Below, in pieces: positions 1 through 9,839 of a stretch of DNA of 64,000 bases; position 1 is the stretch's first letter; each line of letters begins with the position of its first letter. The translations under genes were made by a program, and so were the position numbers. Below the pieces are notes generated by a model that did not search any database, was not told the DNA's origin, and saw only the letters and a program-made list of their open reading frames with translations. The stretch lies in the NCBI RefSeq assembly GCF_030297595.1, contig NZ_AP028138.1, forward strand, positions 1,426,001-1,490,000, written 5' to 3'. The DNA comes from Polynucleobacter sp. HIN7 (GTDB lineage: Bacteria; Pseudomonadota; Gammaproteobacteria; Burkholderiales; Burkholderiaceae).

Positions 1-221
1 CCCAAGCGACCCCCAACAATCACCCCCACCACTCCCCAAAACAGAATGTCCTCAACATCTTTAAAGGTCCAACGCATCGCTTGATATGGTTCTTGGCGAA
101 CACGCAGTCGTCCCAGTAATAAAAATTGGGCAAATGCACATAAGTACATCAGGCCATACCAATGAATCGCCAACGGGCCTATTTGCAGTGCGACTGGATC
201 GATTTGGGGATGCACCAACAT
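1..221 (-). CDS. lgt: Prolipoprotein diacylglyceryl transferase, N-terminal part (cut by window edge)
   Basis: Lgt moves diacylglycerol from phosphatidylglycerol to the lipobox cysteine of prelipoproteins in the inner membrane, the first step of lipoprotein maturation. About 73 codons are present. The start [15 protein letters not shown] is followed by [12 protein letters not shown], the family's usual N-terminal segment and first membrane helix, and then [17 protein letters not shown]. The ATG at 221 overlaps the holC stop codon (TAATG), so the two are translationally coupled. The remainder lies beyond position 1. Family assignment is firm, from the characteristic N-terminus. Confidence 0.88.
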   Translation of the reverse strand, partial: MLVHPQIDPVALQIGPLAIHWYGLMYLCAFAQFLLLGRLRVRQEPYQAMRWTFKDVEDILFWGVVGVIVGGRL

Positions 222-691
222 TAGGCCGCCGCTTTGCTTTGATCAAAATGATGAAGCTCATGGCCTAAGGCACGATAACCCTTAAAGCGCTCGCGCCCTG
301 CCTTCAGTTCATTCTCTTGTGTGGTCACCACTTCAATCCAACGAGGGAAGCGTTCCAGCAAGGCATCAAGACCTTGTGGAGCTTGTGCATGAAGGTAAAT
401 CAAGACATCCCGATGCGCTGGCGCTTGGTGGTCTAGCTCGGATAACTGATCCACCAGGAGAATCGGGGTCTCGTGGGCACCCTCGTGATGCAACCAAGCA
501 TGAGGTAAAAAGTCAGTTTTACTGAAGGTCCACAATAAATCATCAAGATTGTTGAGGTCGTTTTTACTTCCGGTAATCACGATCGTGCGTGGCAACCCCT
601 GGGGATGAGAGCTGGCCAGAATTTTGCGGCTTAAACGACAGCAGTACTGTAATTTGTCCGAAACATGACTATGAAAATCAATTCTGGCCAT
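221..691 (-). CDS. holC: DNA polymerase III subunit chi
   Basis: Chi is the clamp-loader accessory subunit that links the replicase to SSB on the lagging strand. The 156-residue protein starts [23 protein letters not shown] and ends near [17 protein letters not shown], both typical of HolC. The open frame runs 47 codons further upstream into pepA, but ATG 691 matches the family N-terminus. It lies 19 bp downstream of pepA on the same strand, the usual pepA-holC order, and overlaps the lgt start at its 3' end. Confidence 0.88.
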   Translation of the reverse strand: MARIDFHSHVSDKLQYCCRLSRKILASSHPQGLPRTIVITGSKNDLNNLDDLLWTFSKTDFLPHAWLHHEGAHETPILLVDQLSELDHQAPAHRDVLIYLHAQAPQGLDALLERFPRWIEVVTTQENELKAGRERFKGYRALGHELHHFDQSKAAA

Positions 692-710
692 TCGCGCTAT
701 TAATGGGTGC

Positions 711-2267
711 TTATTGATCGAGCAAGAAATTGAGCAATAGGGGAACTGGTCTCCCTGTTGCCCCTTTGGCCGCCCCGCTCTTCCATGCAGTTCCAGCGAT
801 ATCCAGATGTGCCCATCGGAATTTTTCAGCAAAGCGCGAGAGGAAACAAGCTGCGGTCACACTTCCAGCAGGTCGTCCGCCAATATTTGCGACGTCCGCA
901 AAGTTTGACTTCAATTGCTCGTGATATGCTGCATCGAGCGGCAGACGCCAGACGGTATCTAAGGATTGATGACCAGCTTTATTCAAGGCTTTTACGAGGG
1001 CTTCGTCATCGGAGAACAGACCGCTATGCACATGGCCTAATGCAATGATGCAAGCACCTGTCAAAGTAGCGACATCAATGACAGCTTTAGGCTTAAAGCG
1101 CTCTACATAGGTAAGCGCATCGCAGAGAATAAGTCGGCCTTCGGCATCGGTGTTTAAAACCTCGATGGTCTGCCCTGACATACTCTTCACAATATCGCCC
1201 GGACGGGTTGCGCGACCCGATGGCATATTCTCACAAGTTGGCACCACACCAATCACATTCTTCTTTAATCCCAACAACGATACGGCATACATGGTGCCAA
1301 ATACCGATGCTGCACCACACATGTCGTACTTCATTTCGTCCATTGCTTCGCCAGGCTTCAATGAGATGCCGCCCGTATCAAAGGTGATGCCTTTGCCAAC
1401 CAAAACGATCGGATCCTCATTTGTTTTCCCACCCTCATGACGCATGATGATGAACTGTGGAAGAGTCTCTGAACCCTTAGCAACTGCTAAGAATGAACCC
1501 ATACCCAAGGCTTCAATTTGTTGCTGATTGAGAACCTGGACTTTTAACTTGGTCTTCTTAGGAAGATTCAGTGCGGTTTGTGCCAAAAACGTTGGAGTGC
1601 AAACATTGGGTGGCAAGTTACCCAAATCTTTCGTGAGGTTCATTCCCTCAATCAAAGCCGATCCCTCCTGAACTGCAGTCTTCAGAAGCCCAGCTTGCTT
1701 GGTATTGGTCAGCAGGGTGAAGTGCGCTAAGGTATCTGCTTTTTCTTGCGGCTTGGTCTTATATTGTTCTTGTCGAGCTCCAAATCGATAAACCTGATCT
1801 CCCACAATTTGCGCTAGTAAACGAATCCGCTCGGCAATTGCATTAGGACTTTGATTGGCCTTTTGCTTGCCAGTAAAGCTAGGCGCATGCCAAAGCACTG
1901 ACTGAATAGAGCCGCCACTCAATACCTTAAGGGTCGAGCGCGCAATCTTGGCAAAATCCCCCAAGGACTCTTTATCACCAAGACCCACTAATAAAACACG
2001 TTTGAGCTTCACCTTACTCAAGGCCCATGTCCGGGTTGAGCGTAATAAAGTGCATACTCCGGCTTTTCCATCCAAATCACCTACAGAGCGTGCCTCTGAA
2101 ATTGCTCCTCCGAGGAGATCATCAAGGGCCTGAAGCTGGGAGAGCTCCGCGGCGCGATAGGCTAAAACCAAACAATCGCTGCTTAAGCCACAAACGGCAG
2201 CAGCGCCCTTGGGGCTTTTAAAATCGATATCGGCAAGAACTTTCGTGCTAAATTGAATCGTCATCAT
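711..2267 (-). CDS. pepA: Leucyl aminopeptidase (M17 family, cytosol aminopeptidase)
   Basis: A di-metal peptidase that removes N-terminal residues from peptides; some homologues also bind DNA. The 518-residue protein has the variable N-terminal domain and the C-terminal catalytic domain with VGKGITFDTGGISLKP (metal and lysine ligands) and the M17 signature NTDAEGRL. The ATG at 2267 is preceded on the minus strand by GTGAAAG, a plausible Shine-Dalgarno. It heads the pepA-holC-lgt group and diverges from lptF across about 70 bp. Length and motifs are complete. Confidence 0.95.
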   Translation of the reverse strand: MMTIQFSTKVLADIDFKSPKGAAAVCGLSSDCLVLAYRAAELSQLQALDDLLGGAISEARSVGDLDGKAGVCTLLRSTRTWALSKVKLKRVLLVGLGDKESLGDFAKIARSTLKVLSGGSIQSVLWHAPSFTGKQKANQSPNAIAERIRLLAQIVGDQVYRFGARQEQYKTKPQEKADTLAHFTLLTNTKQAGLLKTAVQEGSALIEGMNLTKDLGNLPPNVCTPTFLAQTALNLPKKTKLKVQVLNQQQIEALGMGSFLAVAKGSETLPQFIIMRHEGGKTNEDPIVLVGKGITFDTGGISLKPGEAMDEMKYDMCGAASVFGTMYAVSLLGLKKNVIGVVPTCENMPSGRATRPGDIVKSMSGQTIEVLNTDAEGRLILCDALTYVERFKPKAVIDVATLTGACIIALGHVHSGLFSDDEALVKALNKAGHQSLDTVWRLPLDAAYHEQLKSNFADVANIGGRPAGSVTAACFLSRFAEKFRWAHLDIAGTAWKSGAAKGATGRPVPLLLNFLLDQ

Positions 2268-2338
2268 CTTTCACCATTTGGGGTTTTTTTACATTATCCA
2301 CCGACCGAATTAAAGTCGCAGAATTAGATCTAGCCACC

Positions 2339-3454
2339 ATGATTTTTGAACAAACCCTCCGCCGCGAACTCAGCATGACCACAGGTGCTGTGTTTTTGGT
2401 CTTGGTCACCATCATGATTACTACCCTCGTAATCCGGATTTTGGGATTTGCGGCCAGTGGAACGGTTAATCCCGAGGATGCTTTAGTCCTAATCGCTCTC
2501 GCGACCCTCGGTTATTTTGCGGTTCTATTGACCGTCTCACTATTTATTGCGGTTTTAATTGTTTTGGTCCGTTGGTACAAAGACTCTGAAATGATTGTGT
2601 GGTTTGCAAGTGGATTGAGCATTACAAATTTAATTGGTCCAATCCTGCGATTTGCGATTCCACTCATCATCATCATTGCTCTATTGGCCGCCTTTGTTTG
2701 GCCATGGGCAAATCGTGAGTCAAGTGTTATCAGTCAGCGTTTTCAACAGCGCGATGATGTGTCCATGGTTGCAGCAGGTCAATTTAAAGAATCGGCCAAA
2801 GCTGAGCGGGTCTTTTTCATTGAAGAGATTGATGTTGATAAAGGGGAAGTCAAGAATATCTTTGTGGCCGATACGCGTAATCAAAAATTGAGTGTCGCAG
2901 TTGCTGCCACTGGCTATATCGAGAATACGCCCAACGGTGACAAAAACGTGGTTCTCTTAAAAGGCCGCCGTTATGAAGGCCAGCCGACCCAGCCAAATTT
3001 CAGAATCTTAGAGTTTGATGAGTACGAGACCAAGATCTTAAGCAAAGAGGTTAGCAAGCCCCCTCCACGGGATCGAGAAAAAAATGTGATTGAGCTGATG
3101 CAAGAAACGGATCCTAATACCCTACGCGCTAATTTTGGTGAACTACTATGGCGCATCGGTTTACCCATCATGGCTCTTGGTTTGGTCTTAATTGCTATTC
3201 CGTTAGCCTATGTCAATCCCCGCTTGGGTAACTACACGGCGATGTTTTATGCCGTCCTCATTTATCTGATTTACAGCAACCTATTAAATCTCAGTCAAAA
3301 TTATGTTGCACAAGGGCGTGTCGACTTCTTCGTAGGCTTATGGCCGATTCATGTACTTGCATTCGGATTGGCCTTTGTTTTGATTCGTAATCGCATCAAT
3401 CCTTCCTTAAAGTGGTGGCAACGCCAACTTCCAAGGGCCTGGCAAAGCAAATGA
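2339..3454 (+). CDS. lptF: LPS export ABC transporter permease LptF
   Basis: One of two inner-membrane permeases of LptB2FG, which extracts LPS and passes it to the Lpt bridge. The 371-residue protein starts MIFEQTLRRELSMTTG, with three membrane helices in the first 120 residues, a periplasmic beta-jellyroll domain (about 130-260), and three more helices to the C-terminus. Its stop overlaps the lptG start (ATGA at 3451-3454). No clear Shine-Dalgarno precedes the ATG; a TTAGAT hexamer lies 9 bp upstream of it. Confidence 0.94.
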   Translation: MIFEQTLRRELSMTTGAVFLVLVTIMITTLVIRILGFAASGTVNPEDALVLIALATLGYFAVLLTVSLFIAVLIVLVRWYKDSEMIVWFASGLSITNLIGPILRFAIPLIIIIALLAAFVWPWANRESSVISQRFQQRDDVSMVAAGQFKESAKAERVFFIEEIDVDKGEVKNIFVADTRNQKLSVAVAATGYIENTPNGDKNVVLLKGRRYEGQPTQPNFRILEFDEYETKILSKEVSKPPPRDREKNVIELMQETDPNTLRANFGELLWRIGLPIMALGLVLIAIPLAYVNPRLGNYTAMFYAVLIYLIYSNLLNLSQNYVAQGRVDFFVGLWPIHVLAFGLAFVLIRNRINPSLKWWQRQLPRAWQSK

Positions 3455-4605
3455 GTTGGCTCTTTCCCAAAATTTATGAACGCTACTTTGCTAAGCAAAT
3501 TTATGCGAGCTTTGGCTTCATTCTCTTTGCCCTGCTCGCACTCTTTGTATTTTTTGACATTCTGAGTGAACTGGGATCAGTCAACTCTAAATACACCTTG
3601 CCTTTAGCGCTTCTCCATGTGCTCCTCAAGGCGCCCAGCCGCATGGTTGAAATTATTCCGATCGCTGGCTTAATCGGTAGTATTTATGTGTTTGCCATGA
3701 TGGCGAGTCAATCAGAGTTCACCATCTTCCGGGTAGCCGGCTTAGATATCAAACGCAGTCTCTTTACGCTCGCCAAGATCTCACTACCCATTGTCATCCT
3801 GACCCTAGCGATCAGTGAAGGCTTGGGCCCCTACAGTGAACGGCTTTCCGAACGAATTCGGATGGACGCGTTAGGCTCAACCTTCAGCTCACAGTTTCGG
3901 TCTGGCGTTTGGCTCAAAGATCAATTGCGCGATCAGGACGGAGCGGGGCCCGTTAAAGCTGGTGTGAGATACGTCAATGTGGGTTCAATTGATCCGGATG
4001 ATCAAATTCGGCAAATTCGGATGTATGAGTTTGATCCCAACTACCGTCTCCTCTCAATTCGTAGTGCCGCATCTGGTCGTTTTGATAATAAAGGTGTTTG
4101 GGAGCTCAATGATGTTTCAGAAACACGCTTTATTGAGAAGCGTGGTGGCGACCCCTTGGATGCGGTCTACACCGCTCAGACCAAAAGTATTCCAACGCTT
4201 AACTTGGAGTCACAAGTCACCCCGCAGATCCTCAATGTTCTGCTAATTAGCCCTGAAAAGATGTCGATCATGAGTTTAGGCCAATTTATATTGCACCTCC
4301 AAGAGAACAAACAAGATGCGCAGCGCCATGCGATTGCCTTTTGGAAAAAAGTGGTTTACCCCTTCATCATCTTTGTGATGCTTGCACTCGCCCTACCCTT
4401 TGCCTTCATGAAAGTACGGGCTGGGAGCGTTGGCATTAAGGTCTTTGGTGGCATCATGTTGGGCATGAGTTTTCAGCTATTTAATACCTTGTTCTCGAGC
4501 GTTGGCTTACTTGGCGCACTCCCCGCCCTATTTACAGCAATCTTCCCACCATTGCTTTATTTGATCCTAGCAATTGCAGCTCTTAAGTGGGTATCCCGTG
4601 CTTAG
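3451..4605 (+). CDS. lptG: LPS export ABC transporter permease LptG
   Basis: The partner permease of LptF. ATG 3451 (MSWLFPKIYERYFAKQIYASFG) overlaps the lptF stop by 4 bp and gives 384 residues. The open frame extends 13 codons further into lptF, but the coupled start fits the family. Layout: three N-terminal helices, a periplasmic domain (about 130-280), and three C-terminal helices including AFWKKVVYPFIIFVMLALALP. Order and overlap with lptF are as in other proteobacteria. Confidence 0.94.
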   Translation: MSWLFPKIYERYFAKQIYASFGFILFALLALFVFFDILSELGSVNSKYTLPLALLHVLLKAPSRMVEIIPIAGLIGSIYVFAMMASQSEFTIFRVAGLDIKRSLFTLAKISLPIVILTLAISEGLGPYSERLSERIRMDALGSTFSSQFRSGVWLKDQLRDQDGAGPVKAGVRYVNVGSIDPDDQIRQIRMYEFDPNYRLLSIRSAASGRFDNKGVWELNDVSETRFIEKRGGDPLDAVYTAQTKSIPTLNLESQVTPQILNVLLISPEKMSIMSLGQFILHLQENKQDAQRHAIAFWKKVVYPFIIFVMLALALPFAFMKVRAGSVGIKVFGGIMLGMSFQLFNTLFSSVGLLGALPALFTAIFPPLLYLILAIAALKWVSRA

Positions 4606-4617
4606 GGGTATGTTCGA

Positions 4618-5559
4618 ATGAATCTTCATCAACTGCGCTTTGTTCGCGAGGTGGTTCGCCAGAACTTTAATCTGACCGCAGCTGCAAAGGCACTCTTCAC
4701 CTCGCAGCCTGGAGTCTCCAAAGCAATTATTGAACTCGAAGATGAGTTAGGTGTCGAAATCTTTCGACGCCATGGCAAACGCATTCGCTCGTTAACCGAG
4801 CCCGGTAAGCGCATCTTGGTCTCGATTGAGCGCTTATTAGAGGAAGTGGAGACCTTAAAACGTGTTGGCAATGATTACGCCAATCAAGACCAAGGTAGCT
4901 TTGTGATTGCCACGACTCACACCCAAGCTCGCTATGCCTTACCCAAAGTCTTGAGTGAATTTACCAAGCGTTTTCCAAAAGTACGCGTTAGTCTATTGCA
5001 GGGCAATCCTAGTCAAATTGCCCAAATGCTACTCGAGGATCGTGCTGATCTAGCCATTGCGACCGAGGGGCTTGCCAATACACCAGGGGTCTTAGCCCTA
5101 CCCAGTCATCAATGGCAGCATGCAGTAGTTGTGCCATCCGGCCATCCCCTACTCAATCATGAGTCCATCACTTTAGAGCTCTTAACTAAATATCCACTCA
5201 TCACCTATGCAAAAGCATTCTCTGGGCGCAGCAAAATCGATGCAGCATTTGCGCAGCGCAACCTCACGCCCGACATCATTTTGGAGGCGATTGATGCGGA
5301 TGTGATCAAAACCTATGTCGAGAATGGCATGGGGGTTGGGATTGTGGCGGGCGTTGCCTTAGATCCCGAGCGCGATCGGCAACTGAAATCCATCTCCGTG
5401 GGTCACATCTTTGGCACCAATGTCACGCACATCGGTATTAAACAAGGCGCTTATCTGCGCTCGTTTATCTTCACCTTTATTGAGCTGTTCTCACCCACGC
5501 TGACACGCAAAATCGTAGAACAGGCAATGTCGAGCGAATCAAGCGATTATCAAATTTGA
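4618..5559 (+). CDS. cysB: LysR-family regulator, CysB type
   Basis: A 313-residue transcription factor with an N-terminal winged helix-turn-helix (MNLHQLRFVREVVRQNFNLT and SQPGVSKAI, residues 1-60) and a substrate-binding domain. The long match to the CysB/Cbl style (RHGKRIRSLTEPG, TTHTQARYALP, AKAFSGRSKID) points to control of sulfate uptake and cysteine or taurine genes, with a sulfur-pathway inducer. It lies 12 bp after lptG and may be cotranscribed with it. Its stop codon directly abuts the 3' end of the opposing tRNA-Leu. CysB versus Cbl/SsuR cannot be settled here. Confidence 0.82.
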   Translation: MNLHQLRFVREVVRQNFNLTAAAKALFTSQPGVSKAIIELEDELGVEIFRRHGKRIRSLTEPGKRILVSIERLLEEVETLKRVGNDYANQDQGSFVIATTHTQARYALPKVLSEFTKRFPKVRVSLLQGNPSQIAQMLLEDRADLAIATEGLANTPGVLALPSHQWQHAVVVPSGHPLLNHESITLELLTKYPLITYAKAFSGRSKIDAAFAQRNLTPDIILEAIDADVIKTYVENGMGVGIVAGVALDPERDRQLKSISVGHIFGTNVTHIGIKQGAYLRSFIFTFIELFSPTLTRKIVEQAMSSESSDYQI

Positions 5560-5644
5560 TGGTGCCTCGGGTCGGACTCGAACCGACACGCCTTGCGGCA
5601 CCGGATTTTGAGTCCGGCACGTCTACCAATTCCATCACCGAGGC
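5560..5644 (-). tRNA. tRNA-Leu (anticodon CAA)
   Basis: On the minus strand the 85-nt sequence folds as a class II tRNA. The acceptor arm is GCCTCGG paired with CCGAGGC. The anticodon stem is CCGGA/TCCGG with loop CTCAAAA (anticodon CAA, reads UUG). The long variable arm is GCC-GCAA-GGC, the T arm is GTCGG-TTCGAGT-CCGAC, and an A discriminator is followed by an encoded CCA. Its 3' end touches the stop codon of the convergent cysB-like gene. Confidence 0.97.
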
Positions 5645-5737
5645 TAGTGCGTTAATGTTTTGTATTAACAGCAATAATCGAAACGATGATTTTAACCAAT
5701 CTCATCGCCTCGTACCCAAAATTCCTAAATCGACTGA

Positions 5738-6724
5738 TTAAGGGATCAAGATCGTCGTGCCAGTGGTCTTGCGTCCCTCCAGATCACGGTGCGCCTGCAC
5801 AGCGTCTGCCAGAGGGTATTGTTGCTTAATCTCAATCTTAATTTGCCCCTGGGTCACGCGCTCAAATAAATCCTTGGCCATTGGCTCTAACAATGAGCGA
5901 TTGTGTACATAGGTCATTAGTGTGGGTCGGGTTAACTTTAGCGATCCCTTGCTCGACAAAACGGCTAGATCGATCGGCGGAACCGATCCAGAAGCATTGC
6001 CAAAGCTGACCGCCATGCCCCGTGGGGCGATACAGTCGAGGGTCTTCATGAAGGTATCTTTACCGACTGCATCATAGGCAACTGCCACGCCTTTACCGTT
6101 CGTAATCTCTTTCACGCGTGTTACAAAATCTTCGGTACGGTATTCAATCACATGATCACAGCCATATGACTTTGCGAGCGCCGCCTTCTCAGGGCTACCT
6201 ACCGTACCAATTACGGTGGCACCAATCGCCTTTAACCATTGCAGAGCAATTAAGCCAACGCCCCCAGCAATCGCATGAAATAGAACCGTATCGCCGCGCT
6301 GCACTTTATAGGTATCGTTTAGAAGGTACTGCACTGTGAGGCCTTGCAACATCATTCCCGCGCCAGTCTCAAACGAAATCGCATCAGGTAACTGCACAAT
6401 CGTCTCTGCGGGCATGATACGAGCTTGCGCATAGGCCCCCGTTGGTCTACCTGCATAGGCAACGCGATCGCCCACCTTGAGGTGTGTCACGCCTGGGCCA
6501 ACTTTCTCAATAACGCCCGATGCTTCCATGCCAATGCCGCCTGGTAATGGCTGGGGGTAGTAGCCTGATCGGAAATAAATATCAATGTAGTTCAGGCCAC
6601 ATGCTTTTTGTGCAATCAAAACCTCGCCTGGTCCTGGCTCGCCTAGTGAAACATCAACGTATTTCATGACCTCGGGTGGTCCAACTTCATCGATCCGAAT
6701 TGCTTTTGTGTGCGTAACTGACAT
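5738..6724 (-). CDS. qorA: NADPH:quinone oxidoreductase (zinc-independent MDR family)
   Basis: A medium-chain dehydrogenase/reductase of 328 residues that reduces quinones with NADPH. It has the N-terminal GroES-like fold ([28 protein letters not shown]) and a Rossmann domain with the dinucleotide motif [13 protein letters not shown] near residue 150. The cysteine/histidine ligands for catalytic zinc are absent, as expected for QOR. The ATG at 6724 follows AGGAGAAACCAT on the minus strand, a good ribosome site. It is a single gene diverging from yebC. Confidence 0.9.
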   Translation of the reverse strand: MSVTHTKAIRIDEVGPPEVMKYVDVSLGEPGPGEVLIAQKACGLNYIDIYFRSGYYPQPLPGGIGMEASGVIEKVGPGVTHLKVGDRVAYAGRPTGAYAQARIMPAETIVQLPDAISFETGAGMMLQGLTVQYLLNDTYKVQRGDTVLFHAIAGGVGLIALQWLKAIGATVIGTVGSPEKAALAKSYGCDHVIEYRTEDFVTRVKEITNGKGVAVAYDAVGKDTFMKTLDCIAPRGMAVSFGNASGSVPPIDLAVLSSKGSLKLTRPTLMTYVHNRSLLEPMAKDLFERVTQGQIKIEIKQQYPLADAVQAHRDLEGRKTTGTTILIP

Positions 6725-6865
6725 ATGGTTTCTCCTGAATATTCTTGTTCCAAATTCATCGAAATCGATGCTTGGGGTGTCATTTTTTTAAGCCAAGCCC
6801 GTATTTTGCCTAAAATTACGGTTCTAAGCCGAAATTCATTTATTCATCTAAGAAGGATTGCCACC

Positions 6866-7585
6866 ATGGCGGGTCATTCAAAATGGGCCAATATTCAACA
6901 CCGTAAGGGCCGCCAGGACGAAAAGCGTGGCAAGATTTGGACCAAACTCATCAAAGAGATTACTGTTGCTGCCCGCTTAGGCGGAGGTGATCTCAGCGCA
7001 AATCCGCGTTTGCGCCTCGCAATCGACAAAGCCAAAGATGCCAATATGCCCAACGACAATGTGCAACGTGCAATTGCGCGCGGAACAGGCGCTGCGGATG
7101 GCGTTGACTATGAAGAGATTCGGTATGAGGGTTACGGTATTAATGGTGCCGCAGTGATTGTCGATGCGATGACGGACAATCGCACCCGCACTGTTGCCGA
7201 GGTTCGCCATGCCTTCTCAAAGCACGGGGGCAATATGGGCACAGAAGGCTCCGTTGCTTTTTTATTTAAACACTGCGGACAACTGCTCTTTGCTCCTGGA
7301 ACCAATGAAGAGCAACTACTCGAGTTAGCGCTTGAAGCCGGTGCGGAGGATGTAATTACGCATGAGGATGGATCGCTCGAGATCATCACGGATCCCTTTG
7401 AATTCACCAATGTCCGTAACGCTTTAGAAGCGGCGGGCTTAAAACCCGAGTTAGCCGAGGTGACGATGCGCCCCTCGACCGAGGTCGATCTCAATCCAGA
7501 GCAAACTGAATCGATGCAAAAACTATTAGATGCGCTCGAAAATTTAGATGACGTCCAAGCGGTCTATACCAATGCCAATCTATGA
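6866..7585 (+). CDS. yebC: YebC/PmpR-family protein
   Basis: A 239-residue member of the YebC/TACO1 family, known as a transcription regulator in some bacteria and as a factor helping ribosomes through proline-rich stretches in others. The start [23 protein letters not shown] is the invariant family N-terminus; further motifs are [21 protein letters not shown] and GSVAFLF. AGAAGGA lies 9 bp before ATG 6866. The open frame continues 47 codons upstream, but that stretch is not protein-like. It leads the run yebC-purD-hemF-nadD. Confidence 0.93.
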   Translation: MAGHSKWANIQHRKGRQDEKRGKIWTKLIKEITVAARLGGGDLSANPRLRLAIDKAKDANMPNDNVQRAIARGTGAADGVDYEEIRYEGYGINGAAVIVDAMTDNRTRTVAEVRHAFSKHGGNMGTEGSVAFLFKHCGQLLFAPGTNEEQLLELALEAGAEDVITHEDGSLEIITDPFEFTNVRNALEAAGLKPELAEVTMRPSTEVDLNPEQTESMQKLLDALENLDDVQAVYTNANL

Positions 7586-7606
7586 GATGAGGAGAAAAGG
7601 TTCATT

Positions 7607-8878
7607 ATGAAAGTTTTATTAATTGGCTCTGGCGGTCGCGAACATGCCTTGGCCTGGAAACTGGCTCGCTCACCGAAAGTACAAAAAGTATTCGTGGCAC
7701 CTGGCAATGGAGGCACAGCGAATCAAAAAACCGCCGGTATTGAAAATTTACCGATCTCGGATCTCGAAGAGCTTGCCGCGTTCGCAAAACGTGAGCAAAT
7801 TGGCTTAACCGTCGTGGGGCCTGAAGCGCCATTGGCCGCAGGAATTGTGGATATCTTTCGCAATCAGGGCTTGCGGATTTTTGGTCCAACCCAATTAGCA
7901 GCACAACTAGAATCCTCCAAAGACTTCTCTAAAGCATTCATGAAGCGCCATGGTATTCCTACAGCGGATTACCAAACCTTTACAAATGCCCTAGCAGCGC
8001 ATGACTACATTGATCAAAAAGGTGCGCCGATTGTGATCAAAGCTGACGGTCTAGCGGCTGGTAAAGGAGTGGTGGTTGCCATGACTTTGCCAGAAGCGCA
8101 TAGGGCGGTTGACATGATGCTCTCAGACAACAAGCTTGGCGATGCAGGAGCACGGGTTGTGATTGAAGAATTTATTACGGGGGAAGAAGCCAGCTTTATT
8201 GTTTTAGTCGATGGCAAGAATGTTTTACCACTTGCTAGCAGCCAAGATCACAAGCGTTTACTTGATGGCGACCAAGGTCCTAATACTGGTGGCATGGGTG
8301 CCTACTCGCCGGCCCCAGTGGTAACCCCCGAAGTGCACGCTCGCGCGATGCGTGAGGTGATCATGCCAACCGTTGAGGGGATGCGCGCTGACGGAATTCC
8401 TTACACTGGTTTTCTCTATGCAGGTCTGATGATCCAGCCTAATGGTCAAATTAAAACCCTGGAGTTCAATTGCCGCATGGGCGATCCCGAAACCCAACCG
8501 ATCATGGCTCGTCTTGAGAGCGATTTGGTACCTGCTTTAGATAAAGCGATCGATGGCAAACTAAATGAGGTCGAACTAACTTGGGATCGGCGCATTGCCC
8601 TTGGAGTGGTATTGGCAGCGGCCAACTACCCCGAAAATCCTAAAACAGGCGATGCAATTACTGGAATCCCCGCAGAAACCAATGGCCAAATCATCTTTCA
8701 TGCGGGCACCAAAATCCAAGATGGTGTGCTTCGTACCTCGGGTGGACGAGTATTGTGCGTTGTTGGGTTGGCAGATACTGTCAAAGGGGCACAACAAAAG
8801 GCGTATTCTGCGATTGACCAGATTCATTTTGATGGTATGCAGTACCGCAGCGATATCGGCTTTCGAGCGATTAAGTAA
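7607..8878 (+). CDS. purD: Phosphoribosylamine-glycine ligase (GAR synthetase)
   Basis: Joins phosphoribosylamine and glycine with ATP in purine synthesis. The 423 residues begin MKVLLIGSGGREHALAWKL, the N-domain signature, followed by the ATP-grasp region (VIKADGLAAGKGVVVA near 140) and CRMGDPETQ near 290. ATG 7607 follows GAGGAGAAAAGG. purM and purN are encoded elsewhere in this window. Length is normal. Confidence 0.97.
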   Translation: MKVLLIGSGGREHALAWKLARSPKVQKVFVAPGNGGTANQKTAGIENLPISDLEELAAFAKREQIGLTVVGPEAPLAAGIVDIFRNQGLRIFGPTQLAAQLESSKDFSKAFMKRHGIPTADYQTFTNALAAHDYIDQKGAPIVIKADGLAAGKGVVVAMTLPEAHRAVDMMLSDNKLGDAGARVVIEEFITGEEASFIVLVDGKNVLPLASSQDHKRLLDGDQGPNTGGMGAYSPAPVVTPEVHARAMREVIMPTVEGMRADGIPYTGFLYAGLMIQPNGQIKTLEFNCRMGDPETQPIMARLESDLVPALDKAIDGKLNEVELTWDRRIALGVVLAAANYPENPKTGDAITGIPAETNGQIIFHAGTKIQDGVLRTSGGRVLCVVGLADTVKGAQQKAYSAIDQIHFDGMQYRSDIGFRAIK

Positions 8879-8897
8879 GAAAAGGTAAGGACATTGA

Positions 8898-9827
8898 ATG
8901 GCAGCAACAATTGATACTCAGGCTGTTAAACATTATTTATTAGATTTACAAGACCGCATTACTAGTGCAACTAGCAAGGTGGATGGCAAACTGTTTGTGA
9001 CGGATGCCTGGGAAAAACCCAAAGATAGTAAGTTACAGGGCTCAGGGCGAACCTGCATTCTAGAGAATGGCAACGTCCTTGAAAAAGGCGGGGTTGGGTT
9101 CTCGCACGTGAGCGGCCAACAATTACCACCGGCAGCCACCCAAAATCGTCCTGAGATTGCTGGACGCACTTTTGAAGCCATGGGTGTTTCCTTGGTGTTC
9201 CATCCACGTAATCCCAAGGCACCTACAACGCATATGAATGTGCGCTGTTTTATTGCTCAAGCTCCTAATCAAGATCCGGTCTGGTGGTTTGGTGGTGGCT
9301 TTGATCTAACCCCCTACTACGGAGTAGATGAAGACTGTAAGCATTTTCATCAAACCGCCAAAAATGCTCTTGATCCATTTGGTGCTGACTTGTATCCACG
9401 CTTTAAGAAATGGTGCGATGAATATTTTTATCTCAAGCATCGGGACGAGCCGCGTGGCATTGGCGGTATTTTCTTTGACGACTTCAATGAGTTGGGATTT
9501 GAGAGAAGTTTTGCCATGATGCGCTCCGTGGGAGACGCATTCATCGAAGCATATTTACCAATTCTTGAGCGCCGTTATCAAGAGCCCTATACCCAGGCAG
9601 AGCGTGATTTTCAAGAATACCGCCGGGGTCGCTATGTGGAATACAACCTCATCTTTGATCGAGGAACTATCTTTGGTCTTCAATCGGGTGGGCGCTCGGA
9701 ATCCATCCTCATGTCCATGCCACCTGTTGTCACCTGGAAATACAACTGGCAGCCCCAAGCAGGGACACCGGAAGCTCGCCTCTATGAGCGCTATCTCAAG
9801 CCACGCGATTGGCTATCTGAGGTTTAA
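8898..9827 (+). CDS. hemF: Oxygen-dependent coproporphyrinogen III oxidase
   Basis: Converts coproporphyrinogen III to protoporphyrinogen IX using oxygen, an aerobic haem step. The 309-residue protein shows [32 protein letters not shown], and [21 protein letters not shown], all conserved in HemF. It starts 19 bp after purD, preceded by AAAGGTAAGGA, and is followed within 12 bp by nadD. It implies oxygen-dependent haem synthesis; no hemN is seen in this window. Confidence 0.97.
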   Translation: MAATIDTQAVKHYLLDLQDRITSATSKVDGKLFVTDAWEKPKDSKLQGSGRTCILENGNVLEKGGVGFSHVSGQQLPPAATQNRPEIAGRTFEAMGVSLVFHPRNPKAPTTHMNVRCFIAQAPNQDPVWWFGGGFDLTPYYGVDEDCKHFHQTAKNALDPFGADLYPRFKKWCDEYFYLKHRDEPRGIGGIFFDDFNELGFERSFAMMRSVGDAFIEAYLPILERRYQEPYTQAERDFQEYRRGRYVEYNLIFDRGTIFGLQSGGRSESILMSMPPVVTWKYNWQPQAGTPEARLYERYLKPRDWLSEV

Positions 9828-9839
9828 GGCGAATCATTC

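Noticed and set aside
5477..5741. Open frames overlapping tRNA-Leu on both strands
   Set aside because: They cover a well-folded tRNA gene and have no protein-like character.
6725..6865. 47-codon extension of yebC upstream
   Set aside because: [10 protein letters not shown] is the invariant family start and has AGAAGGA before it. The upstream part is promoter DNA.
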